Assembly: GCF_000519185.1 (NCBI RefSeq)
Contig: NZ_JAFA01000023.1
Span: 1 to 64,000 of the forward strand
Length of the DNA stretch: 64,000 nt
Source of the DNA: Paraburkholderia nodosa DSM 21604
Lineage (GTDB): Bacteria; Pseudomonadota; Gammaproteobacteria; Burkholderiales; Burkholderiaceae
Reading direction: 5' to 3'
Both the position numbers and the translations under genes were made by a program. The notes below the pieces were generated by a model. It searched no databases and had not been told where the DNA came from. It saw nothing but the letters and a program-made list of their open reading frames with translations. Of this stretch, positions 29,402 through 39,471 are shown piece by piece. Every line of letters starts with the position of its first letter. The stretch's first letter is position 1.

Positions 29402-31846
29402 TCAGTGCCCGCGGAACAGATTCATGATGTCTTCCTTCTCCTTCGCATTCACGTGCTCCGGCGCGGGTGCGGCGCCCGCATTGTCGGCGCCAGCCGCGCC
29501 CGATGCGCCGCTCGCCGACGCCTCGAGCGCCGCCTGACTGATGCCCACGGTCGAGACGAAGCCGTGGCCCGGCGTGGCGTCGGCGTAGTAGAGCTCGTCG
29601 CCGAGCGTGACGATGCCGTCCGGCATCGCCATCCTGTACTCGGGCACGCCGTTGAGCGCCTTCTGCATGTAGTCGATCCAGACCGGCAGGGCGAGACCGC
29701 CGCCCGTTTCCTTGTCGCCGAGGCTGCGCGGGTTGTCGTAGCCGATCCACGCAATCGCGGCCAGCGTGTGCTGAAAGCCCGCGAACCACGCGTCGCGCGA
29801 GTCGTTGGTCGTGCCGGTCTTGCCGCCCAGGTCGGTGCGCTTAAGGACGTTCGACTTCGCGCCCGTGCCGCGCTGCGCGACGCTCTGCAAGAGGCTGTTC
29901 ATGATGTACGCGTTACGCGGGTCGATGGCGCGCGGCGCGTTCTGCTCGGCCACGAGCGGCTGCGCCTGGGCGACCACCATGCCGCGCTGGTCGGTGACCT
30001 CGGCGATCAGATACGGATTCACGCGATACCCGCCGTTGGCGAACACCGAGTAGCCGGCGGCCATCTGCAACGGCGTGACGAGACCCGCGCCGAGCGCCAT
30101 CGGCAGGTAGGCGGGATGCCGGTCGGCGTCGAAGCCGAAGTGCGTGATGTACTGCTGCGCGTACTTCGTGCCGATGTGGTTGAGGATACGGATCGACACG
30201 AGGTTCTTCGACTTCATGAGCGCCGTACGCATGCTCATGGGGCCGTCGAAGCCGCCGCCGTAGTTCTTCGGCTCCCACGGCTGGCCGCCCGTTTCGGCGG
30301 CGCTGAAGAAGAGCGGCGCGTCGTTGATGACGGTCGCCGGCCCGAGCCCCTTGTCGAGCGACGCCGAGTAGATGAACGGCTTGAAGCTCGAACCCGGCTG
30401 GCGCCACGCCTGGGTGACGTGGTTGAACTTGTTCTTGTTGAAGTCGAAGCCGCCCACGAGCGCGCGGATCGCGCCGTCCTGCGGCACGATCGAGATGAAC
30501 GCGCCTTCGATTTGCGGCAACTGCGTGATCGACCAGTCGCCCGCGTTGTTGCGCGCGACGCGGATGATCGCGCCCGGCCGGATCTTCTGCGACGGCTGCG
30601 CGCGCGCGGAGAGCGCGAACTGCGCGAAGCGCAGCCCGTCGCCGGTGATGCTCGTGGTGTTGCCGTCCATGAGGGTGGCTTTCACTTCCTTCGGGCTCGC
30701 CGCCGTCACCACTGCCGCCACGAGTTCGCCGTTGTCGGGGTGCTCGACGAGCGCGTCGTCGATGGCCTGCTCGCGCTCGTCGCTGTCCGTGGGCAGGTCG
30801 ATGAACGCCTCGGGCCCGCGGTAGCCGTGGCGCCGCTCGTAGTCCATCAGCCCCTTGCGCAGCGCGCGATAGGCGACGTCCTGATCGGCGGAGTCGATGG
30901 TGGTGACGACGTTCAGTCCGCGCGTGTACGCCTCCTCGTGGTACTGCGCATACATCATCTGGCGCACCATTTCCGCGACGTACTCGGCGTGGACGCTGAA
31001 TTCCTTGCCCGCGCCCTTGACGACGAGCGGCTGCGCCGCAGCCTCGTCGTACTGCTGCTGCGTGATGTAGTGCAGCTCGAGCATGCGCTGGAGAATGTAC
31101 TCCTGGCGCACCTTCGCCCGCTTCGGATTGACGACCGGGTTGTATGCCGACGGCGCCTTGGGCAACCCGGCCAGCATCGCGCACTCGGCGAGCGTGAGGT
31201 CTTTCAGATCCTTGCCGAAGTACACGCGCGCGGCGCTCGCGAAGCCATACGCGCGCTGGCCCAGGTAGATCTGATTCATGTACACCTCGAGAATCTGATC
31301 CTTCGAGAGCTTCGACTCGATCTTGTAGGCGAGCAGCATCTCGTAAATCTTGCGCGTGTAGGTCTTTTCGCTCGAAAGGAAAAAGTTGCGCGCCACCTGC
31401 ATGGTGATCGTGCTGGCGCCCTGGGTGGCGTGGCCATTGGTGAGCGCGACGAAGCCCGCGCGCGCGATGCCGGCGAGATCGACGCCGCCGTGATCGTAGA
31501 AGCGCGCGTCTTCGATGGCCAGAATGGCCTTCTTGAGGTTGTCGGGCACGTCCCTGAAATGGACGACGTCGCGCCGCTCCTCGCCGAATTCGCCGATCAG
31601 CACGTGGTCGCGCGTGTAGATGCGCAGCGGCACCTTCGGGCGATAGTCGGTGAGCGCCTCGAGCGACGGCAGGTTGGGCGTCGCCACGACGAGCGCGTAG
31701 CCGAGCACCAGCGCCGCGCACACCACGCCGGCGAAGATGAGGCCGAAAAAGGCGATCAGCAGCGTGGCCCACCACGGGCGCTTGCGCCGCCGGGGCGGCT
31801 CGGGCGGCGTGGAAGGCGGTACGGACGAAGGAAGCTGATCTTGCAT
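29402..31846 (-). CDS. mrcA: Penicillin-binding protein 1A (bifunctional peptidoglycan synthase)
   Basis: Polymerises glycan strands and cross-links stem peptides at the inner membrane. 814 aa. A Pro-rich cytosolic start is followed by one membrane anchor (about residues 26-52). The GT51 glycosyltransferase shows EDARFYDHGG and GASTITMQVARNFFL (about 110-155). The transpeptidase shows SSFKPF (catalytic Ser), SKN and KTGTT. The tail after the transpeptidase ends in an Ala/Gly-rich stretch. Divergent pilM genes lie upstream, as in many proteobacteria. Confidence 0.97.
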   Translation of the reverse strand: MQDQLPSSVPPSTPPEPPRRRKRPWWATLLIAFFGLIFAGVVCAALVLGYALVVATPNLPSLEALTDYRPKVPLRIYTRDHVLIGEFGEERRDVVHFRDVPDNLKKAILAIEDARFYDHGGVDLAGIARAGFVALTNGHATQGASTITMQVARNFFLSSEKTYTRKIYEMLLAYKIESKLSKDQILEVYMNQIYLGQRAYGFASAARVYFGKDLKDLTLAECAMLAGLPKAPSAYNPVVNPKRAKVRQEYILQRMLELHYITQQQYDEAAAQPLVVKGAGKEFSVHAEYVAEMVRQMMYAQYHEEAYTRGLNVVTTIDSADQDVAYRALRKGLMDYERRHGYRGPEAFIDLPTDSDEREQAIDDALVEHPDNGELVAAVVTAASPKEVKATLMDGNTTSITGDGLRFAQFALSARAQPSQKIRPGAIIRVARNNAGDWSITQLPQIEGAFISIVPQDGAIRALVGGFDFNKNKFNHVTQAWRQPGSSFKPFIYSASLDKGLGPATVINDAPLFFSAAETGGQPWEPKNYGGGFDGPMSMRTALMKSKNLVSIRILNHIGTKYAQQYITHFGFDADRHPAYLPMALGAGLVTPLQMAAGYSVFANGGYRVNPYLIAEVTDQRGMVVAQAQPLVAEQNAPRAIDPRNAYIMNSLLQSVAQRGTGAKSNVLKRTDLGGKTGTTNDSRDAWFAGFQHTLAAIAWIGYDNPRSLGDKETGGGLALPVWIDYMQKALNGVPEYRMAMPDGIVTLGDELYYADATPGHGFVSTVGISQAALEASASGASGAAGADNAGAAPAPEHVNAKEKEDIMNLFRGH

Positions 31847-31872
31847 ACGAACACCAGAAAAACGGTCCCGCG

Positions 31873-31878
31873 ATTATA
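31873..31878 (-). promoter_or_regulatory. -10-like box for mrcA
   Basis: On the minus strand a perfect TATAAT lies 27 bases upstream of the mrcA start. No good -35 box is found 16-18 bases before it, so the call rests on the -10 box alone. Confidence 0.4.
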
Positions 31879-32135
31879 GCCGCCGCTCGCCCGCGGGCTT
31901 TCGAGATGCTTACATGGACGGCGCATGCGAGCACGCAACCCGTTGTTTCTGTCGACGCTTTTGCTGACGCTTATTGCTGATATTCGCACTGTAGACGCGC
32001 CCCTCGCGCGTGGATAGCGCTGGCGGCGACCGTTGGCCGTTCGGCCGAGTATTCGTGCGCCGCCGCGGTTCGCACAATTTCTCCATCGACGCGCTGCGAA
32101 CGGTTCGCGGCGCACGGACGTACGGGAGGGATGCG

Positions 32136-33116
32136 ATGGGTTTCGGGAATCCGCTGTTGTTGGGCGCTCGCCGCTTTGCCGCGGGTGTGGATTTAAGCGC
32201 GCGCGGGGTCACGCTGGCGGTGTTGAGCCAGCGCATTGTCGGGGCGGGGCCGGTCCGCCTCGAATGGCTGGCGAGCGCGCCGCTCGCGCGCGAGGCGCTC
32301 GCCGGCGCGGAGATCGTCGACCGGGCGGCCATCGTCGCGGCGCTTCGCAGCGTGTTTGGCGAGTTGCCGCGCGCCAGCGCCGCGGCGTCGCTGCGGTGTG
32401 CCATGGCGCTGCCCACGAGCGCGACGCTCGTCGCGACCGTGCCGCTCGCGCGTCTTGCGCCGGCGGGTGCGATGGACGAGTCGGGTATTCACGCGGCGCT
32501 CGAGCCGCTCGTGCTGGCGGAGGCGGAACGCGTGGCGGGCGTGGAGCGCGGCGAGCTGGCGGTCGACTGGAGCGTGCTGCCGGCCACGCCACGCAGCCAC
32601 GAAGCGCAGGTGACGATCGCGGCAACGGCGCGGCAGCATCTCGAAGCGCGCATCGAGTGTGCGGCCATGGCGGGCATCACGCTGTGCGCCGTGGACGGCG
32701 AGGCGCACGCCGCGTTGCGCGCCATGCGGCACGCGGCGGTCTACGAGTTGCCGCCGCACGAACCCTGGGTGGCGATCTGGGTCGGCCCGGAAGGCGTGCA
32801 CGGCTGGTTGCTCGTCGACGACTCGGTCATCCGGCACATGCGCTTTCCCGCGCTCGAACATGCCGATCTCGTGGAGGCGTTGCGCGACCTCGTCGACGGC
32901 GAGCAGGCCGGCTGCGTGCAGGTCTCGGGCGAGCTTGCCATGCTGCGCGGCGCGAACTTCACGATGGCCGACATCGGCGACGCGCTGGGCGCGCCAGTGC
33001 TGCCGTTCGAATGCGCACCGCTGGCCGACATCGAGTGGCCGCTCGCAGCGACGCTGTTGCATGATCCGGCGTGCGCGGTGGCGTTCGGACTCGCGTTGCG
33101 CGGGGTGGCGGAATGA
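32136..33116 (+). CDS. pilM: PilM-like type IV pilus / DNA uptake assembly protein
   Basis: Actin-like cytosolic protein that anchors the PilN-PilO inner-membrane complex of type IV pili. 326 aa from ATG 32136 (MGFGNPLLLGARRF), five bases after GGGAGGG. It shows the family opening FAAGVDLSARGVTLAVL (phosphate-binding strand) and a later EPWVAIWVGPEGVHGWLLVDD strand. Overall conservation is modest; the identity rests equally on position. The gene order M-N-(OP)-Q followed by aroK-aroB matches pil/hof/com operons. Confidence 0.82.
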   Translation: MGFGNPLLLGARRFAAGVDLSARGVTLAVLSQRIVGAGPVRLEWLASAPLAREALAGAEIVDRAAIVAALRSVFGELPRASAAASLRCAMALPTSATLVATVPLARLAPAGAMDESGIHAALEPLVLAEAERVAGVERGELAVDWSVLPATPRSHEAQVTIAATARQHLEARIECAAMAGITLCAVDGEAHAALRAMRHAAVYELPPHEPWVAIWVGPEGVHGWLLVDDSVIRHMRFPALEHADLVEALRDLVDGEQAGCVQVSGELAMLRGANFTMADIGDALGAPVLPFECAPLADIEWPLAATLLHDPACAVAFGLALRGVAE

Positions 33117-33802
33117 CGCTCGCGCGCGCCGTGCGCGTTTTGCCGGGCCGGGCCGTCGGCGGATTCAATCTGCTGCCGTGGCGGCGGCGCGCGATCCGCA
33201 GGCGGCGTTGCTGGCGCCTGCTCGAATGGGGCGCCGCCGTGCTTGGCGGGTGCGCGTGCGCGCTGGGTGTCGTGCTTTGGCAGCGCGTCGAATGCCGCGC
33301 GCTCGAGGCTCGGCGCGAGGCGCTGGAACGGCCGCTGGCGCAGTGGCGCACGCCGCTCGCCGAGGCGCAGCGCCTCACGCGGGAGAGCGAAGCGCGGCGC
33401 GCCGGCGATCGACTGGCCCGGCAGCACGCGCGGGCAACGGCGCGCTTTTTTGCCCTCGCGGACGCGTTGGCAAGCGACCCTCTGCCGGGCGTCGGCTTGC
33501 AGCAGCTCGCACAGTTCGCCGATGAAACCGATCTGCAGGCGAGCGCGGCGGACGAATCGGCAGCTGCGGCGTGGCTCGGACGGCTGCGCTCGCTGCCCGA
33601 TTTCGAGGCCGTGAGCGTGCGCGAACTCAAGCGCGGCGCGCCGGCTGGCGCTGCACGCGGGAGCGCGCCCGGCGGCGAGCCGATTCGCGTGGCGGCTCAT
33701 CTCGTCTGGCAAGGCGCGAGCACCGTGCCGCGGGCCGGCTCACCGCGAGCGCACGAGGCGCCGCGAGCGTCGAGCGGCGTCGCAGCGAAGGAGGCGACAT
33801 GA
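33113..33802 (+). CDS. pilN: PilN-like inner-membrane protein
   Basis: Bitopic membrane protein expected to pair with PilO and bind PilM through its cytosolic N-terminus. 229 aa. The conserved PilN sequence FNLLPWR is at residues 18-24, followed by a basic stretch and one membrane helix at about 35-55, then a coiled-coil-like Arg/Ala/Leu-rich region. ATG 33113 overlaps the pilM stop (ATGA). Arginine and alanine content is very high. Confidence 0.82.
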   Translation: MTLARAVRVLPGRAVGGFNLLPWRRRAIRRRRCWRLLEWGAAVLGGCACALGVVLWQRVECRALEARREALERPLAQWRTPLAEAQRLTRESEARRAGDRLARQHARATARFFALADALASDPLPGVGLQQLAQFADETDLQASAADESAAAAWLGRLRSLPDFEAVSVRELKRGAPAGAARGSAPGGEPIRVAAHLVWQGASTVPRAGSPRAHEAPRASSGVAAKEAT

Positions 33803-34704
33803 GCACGATGCCTGCGCACGCTGGAGAGGAGCGGGCGCTCGTTTCGGCTCAGTCAGGCGCGGGCAACGCATTGCGCGGGTGGCCGCCGCTGCACGCATGG
33901 GGTACGCGCCGCCGCCAGGCTGTCGCGTTGACGATTGCTGTGCTCGCTCTCGCCACCGCGAGCGGCGCCTGCGTCGTCGGGGATCCGCTTGGCGTGCATG
34001 CAGCGCGCGCCGCGCTGGAAGCCGCTCAAAGGCGCTACGGCGATGCCCGGCAAGTCCTGGCGCGTCTGCCCGCGCTGCGCGAAGCCGCGGCGCGAACGAC
34101 TTCGCGTGCGCCGCGTGCGGGCAATTCCGCCGACGACATTCGCCGCATCTCGCAACTCGCCGCGCAATCGGGCCTCGTGCTGCATGCGCTGGAGCCAGGC
34201 GTCGCGGGCGGCGCGCAAGCCGAGGCGTTCCGGTCGATCAAGCTGGTCGCGCAAGGCAGCTTCGCGCAACTGCGCAGACTGCTCGAAGGGTTGGCGCGCG
34301 AGCCGGCCCTCACGGTGCCATTCGAGCTGGCAATCCGGCGCATCGGAACCGGCTTGTCGGTCTCGGCAACATTGCGTGTGTACGATGCGCTTCCCGCCGT
34401 GCCGCTGGCGGTGGCGTCCGCCGCAGCGGCGGCTCCCGGAGTGGCAGCTCCCGAAGCGGCGGCTCGCGATCCCTTCACCCATGCGGCTGCGGCCGGGAGG
34501 GCGGAAGACGGGTGGCGTCTTGCCGGCATCCTCCAGGATCGGCAGCGCATCCTCGCGCTCGTCGAGACGCCCGAGGGCGTCGTGACCGCGCAGGCGGGCG
34601 AGGCGATCGGCGACGCTCGCGTGCTGGCAATCGGGCCGGCGCGGGTCGTCGTCGCGGCAGGTGGGACGACGCGCGCGCTCGGCTGGGCGGAGCCGGCGAA
34701 ATGA
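33799..34704 (+). CDS. PilO-PilP fusion-like pilus assembly protein
   Basis: 301 aa where two separate genes (pilO and pilP) are normally found. Residues 40-60 form one membrane helix; about 65-200 resemble the PilO periplasmic part (coiled coil, then a small alpha/beta domain ending LSVSATLRVYDAL). After an Ala/Pro linker, residues 224-290 (DPF, then WRLAGILQDRQRILALVETPEG and IGDARVLAIGPARVVV) look like the PilP beta domain that docks on the secretin. It overlaps pilN and pilQ by ATGA. The fusion reading is inference from pattern and context. Confidence 0.65.
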   Translation: MSTMPAHAGEERALVSAQSGAGNALRGWPPLHAWGTRRRQAVALTIAVLALATASGACVVGDPLGVHAARAALEAAQRRYGDARQVLARLPALREAAARTTSRAPRAGNSADDIRRISQLAAQSGLVLHALEPGVAGGAQAEAFRSIKLVAQGSFAQLRRLLEGLAREPALTVPFELAIRRIGTGLSVSATLRVYDALPAVPLAVASAAAAAPGVAAPEAAARDPFTHAAAAGRAEDGWRLAGILQDRQRILALVETPEGVVTAQAGEAIGDARVLAIGPARVVVAAGGTTRALGWAEPAK

Positions 34705-36329
34705 GCGCGCTCAAGTGGAACGTTGCTGCACTCGCCGCGTTGATGGTGAGCGTCGCCGCGTGCGCTGCATGGGCCGCGGTGCCGTCGCCTCGACCAGGGT
34801 GGGCACGTTCGCCGGCGCCGCTCGTGCGCTACGAAGTGCCGCCGTTGCCCGATGGGGCGGGGGAGCCCGCAGCAAATCAGTGGATCGCCAATCCGTTCAC
34901 GGGAGGCAGCGATGCCCCTACGCCCGAAGTCGCGCCCGGGGACGCTTCGCGGGCAGACGCGGACGGCGACGCTGGCGTGTCCCAACGCGCCGCCCCGCCT
35001 ACGCGCGAACCTGGCAGCGACGCGCCAGCGGCCGGGCCGCTCGAAGGGCCGCCCGTACCCATGCGCGCGCCGATGCGCCTCGGCGACACCGCGGCAGCAA
35101 ACGATGGGTTGCCGCCAGACCGGCCGATCACGCTCAACTTCCAGCGCGCTGAACTCACGGCCGTTCTGCACGCGTTCGCCCAGTTCACGAAGCTCAATAT
35201 CGTCGCAAGCGAGCGTGCGCGTGGCCAGGTGACCTTGCGCCTCGACCGCGTGCCGTGGCGTACCGCGTTCGACCTGCTGCTGGAGGCAAACGGCCTTGCG
35301 ATGTCGCGCATCGGCGACGTGATCTGGGTCGCGCCCGCCGCGGAGGTGGCGGCGCGCGAGCGGCAGCGTTACGAAGCACACGCCCGGGCCACGGAGCTGG
35401 AGCCGCTCGCGAGCCGCTCGTTCGAGTTGCAATACGCACGCGCCGAGGATGTGCGCCGCTTCCTGACCGGCTCGGGCACACAGCGGGCACTCTCGAAACG
35501 CGGCACGGCGGTGGCGGACGCGCGCACGAACCTCCTGTTCGTCACCGACCTGCCGGCGCGACTCGACCAGATCGGCGAACTCGTGTGGCGGCTCGATGCG
35601 CCCGCGCGTCAAGTGCTGATCGAGGCCCGCATCGTCGAGGGAGACGAGGGGCTGTCGCGCGAGCTGGGCGTGCGTCTTGGCGTGACGCCGGTGAATGTCG
35701 ACGGCACGACGGCCCGCGGCTTGACCACCAGAGCCGACGGCACGGTGTACGACCTCGCGGCGGGCCCGATCTCCGGCTTCGAGCCCGCGGGCCTCGGACT
35801 GACGCTGCTGGCCGCGCGCGCCACGCGCCTGCTCGACATCCAGTTGAGCGCGCTCGAGGCCGAAGGGCGCGGGCGCGTGGTGTCGAGCCCGCGCGTCGTC
35901 ACCGCCGACCGCACGAAAGCCGTCGTCGAGCAGGGCACCGAACTGCCTTATCAGGCGAAGGTCGGACAGGGCGTTTCGGGCGTGCAGTTCCGGCGCGCCA
36001 GCCTGAAACTCGAAGTCGAGCCGCAGATCACACCCGATGGCCGCGTGATACTCGACCTCGATGTGGCGAAGGACAGTGTCGGCGAGCAAACGGCCGCCGG
36101 GCCTGCGATCAACACCAAACACGTGCAGACGCGCGTGGAAATCGAGGACGGCGGGACGGTCTCCATTGGCGGCATCGACGCGACGGATGACCGCGATGAT
36201 GTGACGCGCGTCCCACTCCTGGGCAAAATACCGGTTCTGGGCGCGCTTTTTTTTTCGCACCGCGCGCACCGGGATAAGCGCAGCGAGCTGGTAGTTTTCA
36301 TCACGCCGCGCGTCGTGGAGTCAAATTGA
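34701..36329 (+). CDS. pilQ: Type IV pilus secretin PilQ (short form)
   Basis: Outer-membrane ring through which the pilus or incoming DNA passes. 542 aa from ATG 34701, with a signal peptide ending near AAWA (residue 26). A variable Pro/Ala-rich stretch is followed by an STN/N0 domain (ITLNFQRAELTAVLHAFAQFTKLNIV, about 144-169), an N1 domain, and the secretin core with VLIEARIVE, RVVSSPRVVT and VPLLGKIPVLGALF, ending LVVFITPRVVESN. No AMIN domains are seen, so it is shorter than many PilQ and closer in size to HofQ/ComE. Confidence 0.9.
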   Translation: MSALKWNVAALAALMVSVAACAAWAAVPSPRPGWARSPAPLVRYEVPPLPDGAGEPAANQWIANPFTGGSDAPTPEVAPGDASRADADGDAGVSQRAAPPTREPGSDAPAAGPLEGPPVPMRAPMRLGDTAAANDGLPPDRPITLNFQRAELTAVLHAFAQFTKLNIVASERARGQVTLRLDRVPWRTAFDLLLEANGLAMSRIGDVIWVAPAAEVAARERQRYEAHARATELEPLASRSFELQYARAEDVRRFLTGSGTQRALSKRGTAVADARTNLLFVTDLPARLDQIGELVWRLDAPARQVLIEARIVEGDEGLSRELGVRLGVTPVNVDGTTARGLTTRADGTVYDLAAGPISGFEPAGLGLTLLAARATRLLDIQLSALEAEGRGRVVSSPRVVTADRTKAVVEQGTELPYQAKVGQGVSGVQFRRASLKLEVEPQITPDGRVILDLDVAKDSVGEQTAAGPAINTKHVQTRVEIEDGGTVSIGGIDATDDRDDVTRVPLLGKIPVLGALFFSHRAHRDKRSELVVFITPRVVESN

Positions 36330-36466
36330 CCCTCATTGATCGGGCGAACCGGCCGCAAGCGGGCAGCCGCATGCTTTCGGGGCCGGAACGACGGGGCCGC
36401 AGGCTCGACAACGCCGCCGCTTTGCCAGTAAGCTGCGGCACCAACCTTTCGTAGGAAACGCTGCAA

Positions 36467-37015
36467 GTGCGGGACGCAAACGCCAATGTATTTTTCGTAG
36501 GGCTCATGGGCGCCGGCAAGACGACCGTGGGCCGGGCGGTCGCGCGCCGGCTGGAGCGTCCGTTCTTCGACTCCGATCACGAGATCGAGGCGCGCACGGG
36601 CGCACGCATCCCGGTGATCTTCGAACTCGAAGGCGAAGCGGGCTTTCGCGACCGCGAGGCCCAGATGATCGAAGAGCTCACGGGGCGCGAAGGCATCGTC
36701 CTCGCGACCGGCGGCGGCGCGGTGCTGCGGCCCGAGAATCGCGCGGCGCTCAAGGCGCGCGGCTTCGTCGTATATCTGCGCGCGCATCCGCACGACCTGT
36801 GGCTGCGCACGCGGCGCGACAAGAATCGCCCGCTCCTGCAAACCGAAGACCCCAAGGCGCGGCTCGAAGCGCTGTACGAAGTACGCGACCCGCTGTATCG
36901 CGAAATCGCGGATTTCGTGATCGAAACGGGCCGGCCTTCCGTCAACGGACTCGTCAACATGGTGCTGATGCAGCTCGACATGGCCGGCGTCGTGCGGGCC
37001 ACGGCGCGCGAGTAG
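36467..37015 (+). CDS. aroK: Shikimate kinase
   Basis: Phosphorylates shikimate in the chorismate pathway. 182 aa with a GTG start at 36467 behind GTAGGAAACG. The P-loop GLMGAGKTT is at residues 12-20, FDSDHEIE holds the shikimate-binding Asp, and GFRDREAQ and ATGGGAV complete the site. It lies between pilQ and aroB, the usual order. Confidence 0.96.
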   Translation: MRDANANVFFVGLMGAGKTTVGRAVARRLERPFFDSDHEIEARTGARIPVIFELEGEAGFRDREAQMIEELTGREGIVLATGGGAVLRPENRAALKARGFVVYLRAHPHDLWLRTRRDKNRPLLQTEDPKARLEALYEVRDPLYREIADFVIETGRPSVNGLVNMVLMQLDMAGVVRATARE

Positions 37016-37078
37016 GGCGCAGGTCGCGCAGTTAGTCGTGCAGCAGGCAGCGCATCGGAAACCCACAAGATTCAGAGC

Positions 37079-38161
37079 ATGATTACCGTCAACGTCGAAC
37101 TGGGCGACCGCGCCTACCCCATCCATATCGGCTCCGGCCTGATCGGTCAGACGGCGCTCTTCGCGCCCCATATCGCCGGCAAGTCGGTGACGATCGTGAC
37201 GAACACCGTCGTCGACCCGCTCTACGGCGAGACGCTGCGCGCCGCACTCGCGCCGCTCGGCAAGGACGTCAACACGGTGGTGCTGCCCGATGGCGAGGCG
37301 CACAAGAACTGGGAAACGCTCAACGAGATCTTCGACGCGCTGCTCACCTCGCGCGCCGACCGCAAGACCACGCTCATCGCGCTGGGCGGCGGCGTGACGG
37401 GCGACATGACGGGCTTCGCGGCCGCCTGCTACATGCGCGGCGTGCCGTTCATCCAGGTGCCGACCACGCTGCTTTCGCAGGTCGATTCGTCGGTGGGCGG
37501 CAAGACGGGCATCAATCATCCGCTCGGCAAGAACATGATCGGCGCGTTCTACCAGCCGCAGGCCGTGATCGCCGATATCGGCGCGCTTGCCACGCTGCCC
37601 GAGCGCGAGCTGGCGGCGGGCGTTGCCGAGGTCATCAAGACCGGCGCGATTGCCGACGCCGAATTCTTCGACTGGATCGAAGCCAACGTCGAATCGCTCA
37701 ACCGCTGCGAGCCCGAAGCGCTCGCGCACGCGGTCAAGCGCTCGTGCGAGATCAAGGCATCGGTCGTGGCCGCCGACGAGCGCGAGGGCGGCCTGCGCGC
37801 CATCCTCAACTTCGGCCATACGTTCGGCCATGCGATCGAGGCCGGGCTCGGCTACGGCGAGTGGCTGCACGGCGAGGCGGTGGGTTGCGGCATGGTGATG
37901 GCGGCGGATCTCTCGGTGCGCATGGGCATGCTGGACGAAGCCTCGCGCACGCGCCTCGTGCGCGTGGTCGAGGCCGCGAAGCTGCCGGTGCGTGCGCCCG
38001 CGCTCGGCGCCGAACGCTACGTCGAGCTGATGCAGGTCGACAAGAAGGCCGAGGGCGGGGCGATCAAGTTCATCCTGCTCAAGCGCTTCGGCGAGACGCA
38101 CATCGGCCGCGCGCCCGACGAAGCCGTGCAGGCCACGCTCGCCGCCGCGACGCAGAACTGA
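37079..38161 (+). CDS. aroB: 3-dehydroquinate synthase
   Basis: NAD- and metal-dependent cyclisation of DAHP to 3-dehydroquinate, the second step of the shikimate pathway. 360 aa. NAD-binding [11 protein letters not shown] (about 103-113) and [18 protein letters not shown] are present. The metal ligands include the Glu in [10 protein letters not shown] and the His residues in [11 protein letters not shown] and WLHGEAV. Follows aroK by 63 bases. Confidence 0.97.
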   Translation: MITVNVELGDRAYPIHIGSGLIGQTALFAPHIAGKSVTIVTNTVVDPLYGETLRAALAPLGKDVNTVVLPDGEAHKNWETLNEIFDALLTSRADRKTTLIALGGGVTGDMTGFAAACYMRGVPFIQVPTTLLSQVDSSVGGKTGINHPLGKNMIGAFYQPQAVIADIGALATLPERELAAGVAEVIKTGAIADAEFFDWIEANVESLNRCEPEALAHAVKRSCEIKASVVAADEREGGLRAILNFGHTFGHAIEAGLGYGEWLHGEAVGCGMVMAADLSVRMGMLDEASRTRLVRVVEAAKLPVRAPALGAERYVELMQVDKKAEGGAIKFILLKRFGETHIGRAPDEAVQATLAAATQN

Positions 38162-38195
38162 GGCGGCGCCGGCCACAACCCCTCGCGGAGGAACG

Positions 38196-39422
38196 GTGAG
38201 CGACACCCGCAGCGATAACCGTAGTGATCCCCGTAGTGTTCAGGAAGGTAGCGACGCGCATGGCGGCGACGCCAGCGCCGCGCTGGTCGCGTCATTCGAG
38301 GCGGGCCTCGCGCCTTACGCGGCGCACGCCTCGCGCACGCGCGGGCGGCGCTATCCCGAGCCGCCGCCCGCCGCGCGCACCGAGTTCCAGCGCGACCGCG
38401 ACCGCATCGTCCATTCCACGGCGTTTCGCCGCCTCGAGTACAAGACCCAGGTGTTCGTGAATCACGAGGGCGATCTCTTTCGCACGCGGCTCACGCACAG
38501 TCTGGAAGTCGCGCAGATCGCCCGCTCGGTCGCCCGCAACCTGCGCGTGAACGAAGATCTGGTCGAGGCGATCTCGCTCGCCCACGACCTCGGCCATACG
38601 CCGTTCGGCCATGCGGGCCAGGACGCGCTCAACGAGTGCATGCGCGAGCACGGTGGCTTCGAGCACAATCTCCAGAGCCTCGCGGTCGTGGACGAGCTCG
38701 AAGAGCATTACGGCGCGTTCGACGGCCTGAACCTGTGCTTCGAGACGCGCGAAGGCATTCTCAAGCACTGTTCGCGCGAGCATGCGCGGCATCTGGGCGA
38801 TCTGGGAGAGCGTTTTCTGCTCGGCCGGCAGCCGTCGATCGAAGCGCAGATCGCCAACATCGCCGACGAAATCGCCTACAACAACCACGACGTCGACGAC
38901 GGCTTGCGCTCGGGCTTGCTCGCCATCGAGCAGCTCGCCGAGGTCGAACTCTGGCAAACGCACTACGACGCCGCACGCGCCGAATATCCGCAGATCGAGG
39001 GCCGCCGGCTGGTTCACGAGACCGTGCGGCGCATCATCAACACGCTGATCGTCGATCTGATCGGGCAGACGCGACGCAATCTCGCCGAGTGCGCGCCGCA
39101 GTCGCTCGACGACGTGCGCGCGGCGCCTGCGCTCGTCGCGCACAGCGAGCGTGTGGCCGCGCAGGCGGCTGCGCTCAAACGCTTCCTCTACCGCAACCTG
39201 TACCGCCACTACCGCGTGATGCGCATGGCCAACAAGGCGCGGCGCGTGGTGAAGGGGCTGTTCGAGGCGTTCAGCGAAGACTCGCGCCTGTTGCCGCCGC
39301 CGTACCAGACGCAGGACGCCGCCGTGCAGCCGCGGCTGATCGCGCATTACATCGCGGGCATGACCGACCGCTATGCCCTGAAGGAGTACCGCCGTCTCTT
39401 CGTCGTCGCCGACGACGTTTGA
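38196..39422 (+). CDS. dgt: Deoxyguanosinetriphosphate triphosphohydrolase-like protein
   Basis: HD-superfamily enzyme that removes triphosphate from dNTPs. 408 aa, GTG start at 38196 behind GGAGGAAC. The HD metal site is formed by [13 protein letters not shown] (His near residue 103) and [15 protein letters not shown]. Residues 1-45 are a low-complexity Ser/Asp/Arg start. It belongs to the shorter dGTPase-like type rather than the E. coli hexamer, so the exact substrate is uncertain. Co-directional with aroKB. Confidence 0.92.
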   Translation: MSDTRSDNRSDPRSVQEGSDAHGGDASAALVASFEAGLAPYAAHASRTRGRRYPEPPPAARTEFQRDRDRIVHSTAFRRLEYKTQVFVNHEGDLFRTRLTHSLEVAQIARSVARNLRVNEDLVEAISLAHDLGHTPFGHAGQDALNECMREHGGFEHNLQSLAVVDELEEHYGAFDGLNLCFETREGILKHCSREHARHLGDLGERFLLGRQPSIEAQIANIADEIAYNNHDVDDGLRSGLLAIEQLAEVELWQTHYDAARAEYPQIEGRRLVHETVRRIINTLIVDLIGQTRRNLAECAPQSLDDVRAAPALVAHSERVAAQAAALKRFLYRNLYRHYRVMRMANKARRVVKGLFEAFSEDSRLLPPPYQTQDAAVQPRLIAHYIAGMTDRYALKEYRRLFVVADDV

Positions 39423-39471
39423 CGGCGCAGCTCGCCCCATCTCACCGCCCCTGCCGATTCCGGGAGCCCAT

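Noticed and set aside
29381-31879. An 832-codon plus-strand frame opposite mrcA
   Set aside because: Low-complexity Arg/His/Val composition; mrcA on the other strand has all penicillin-binding-protein motifs.
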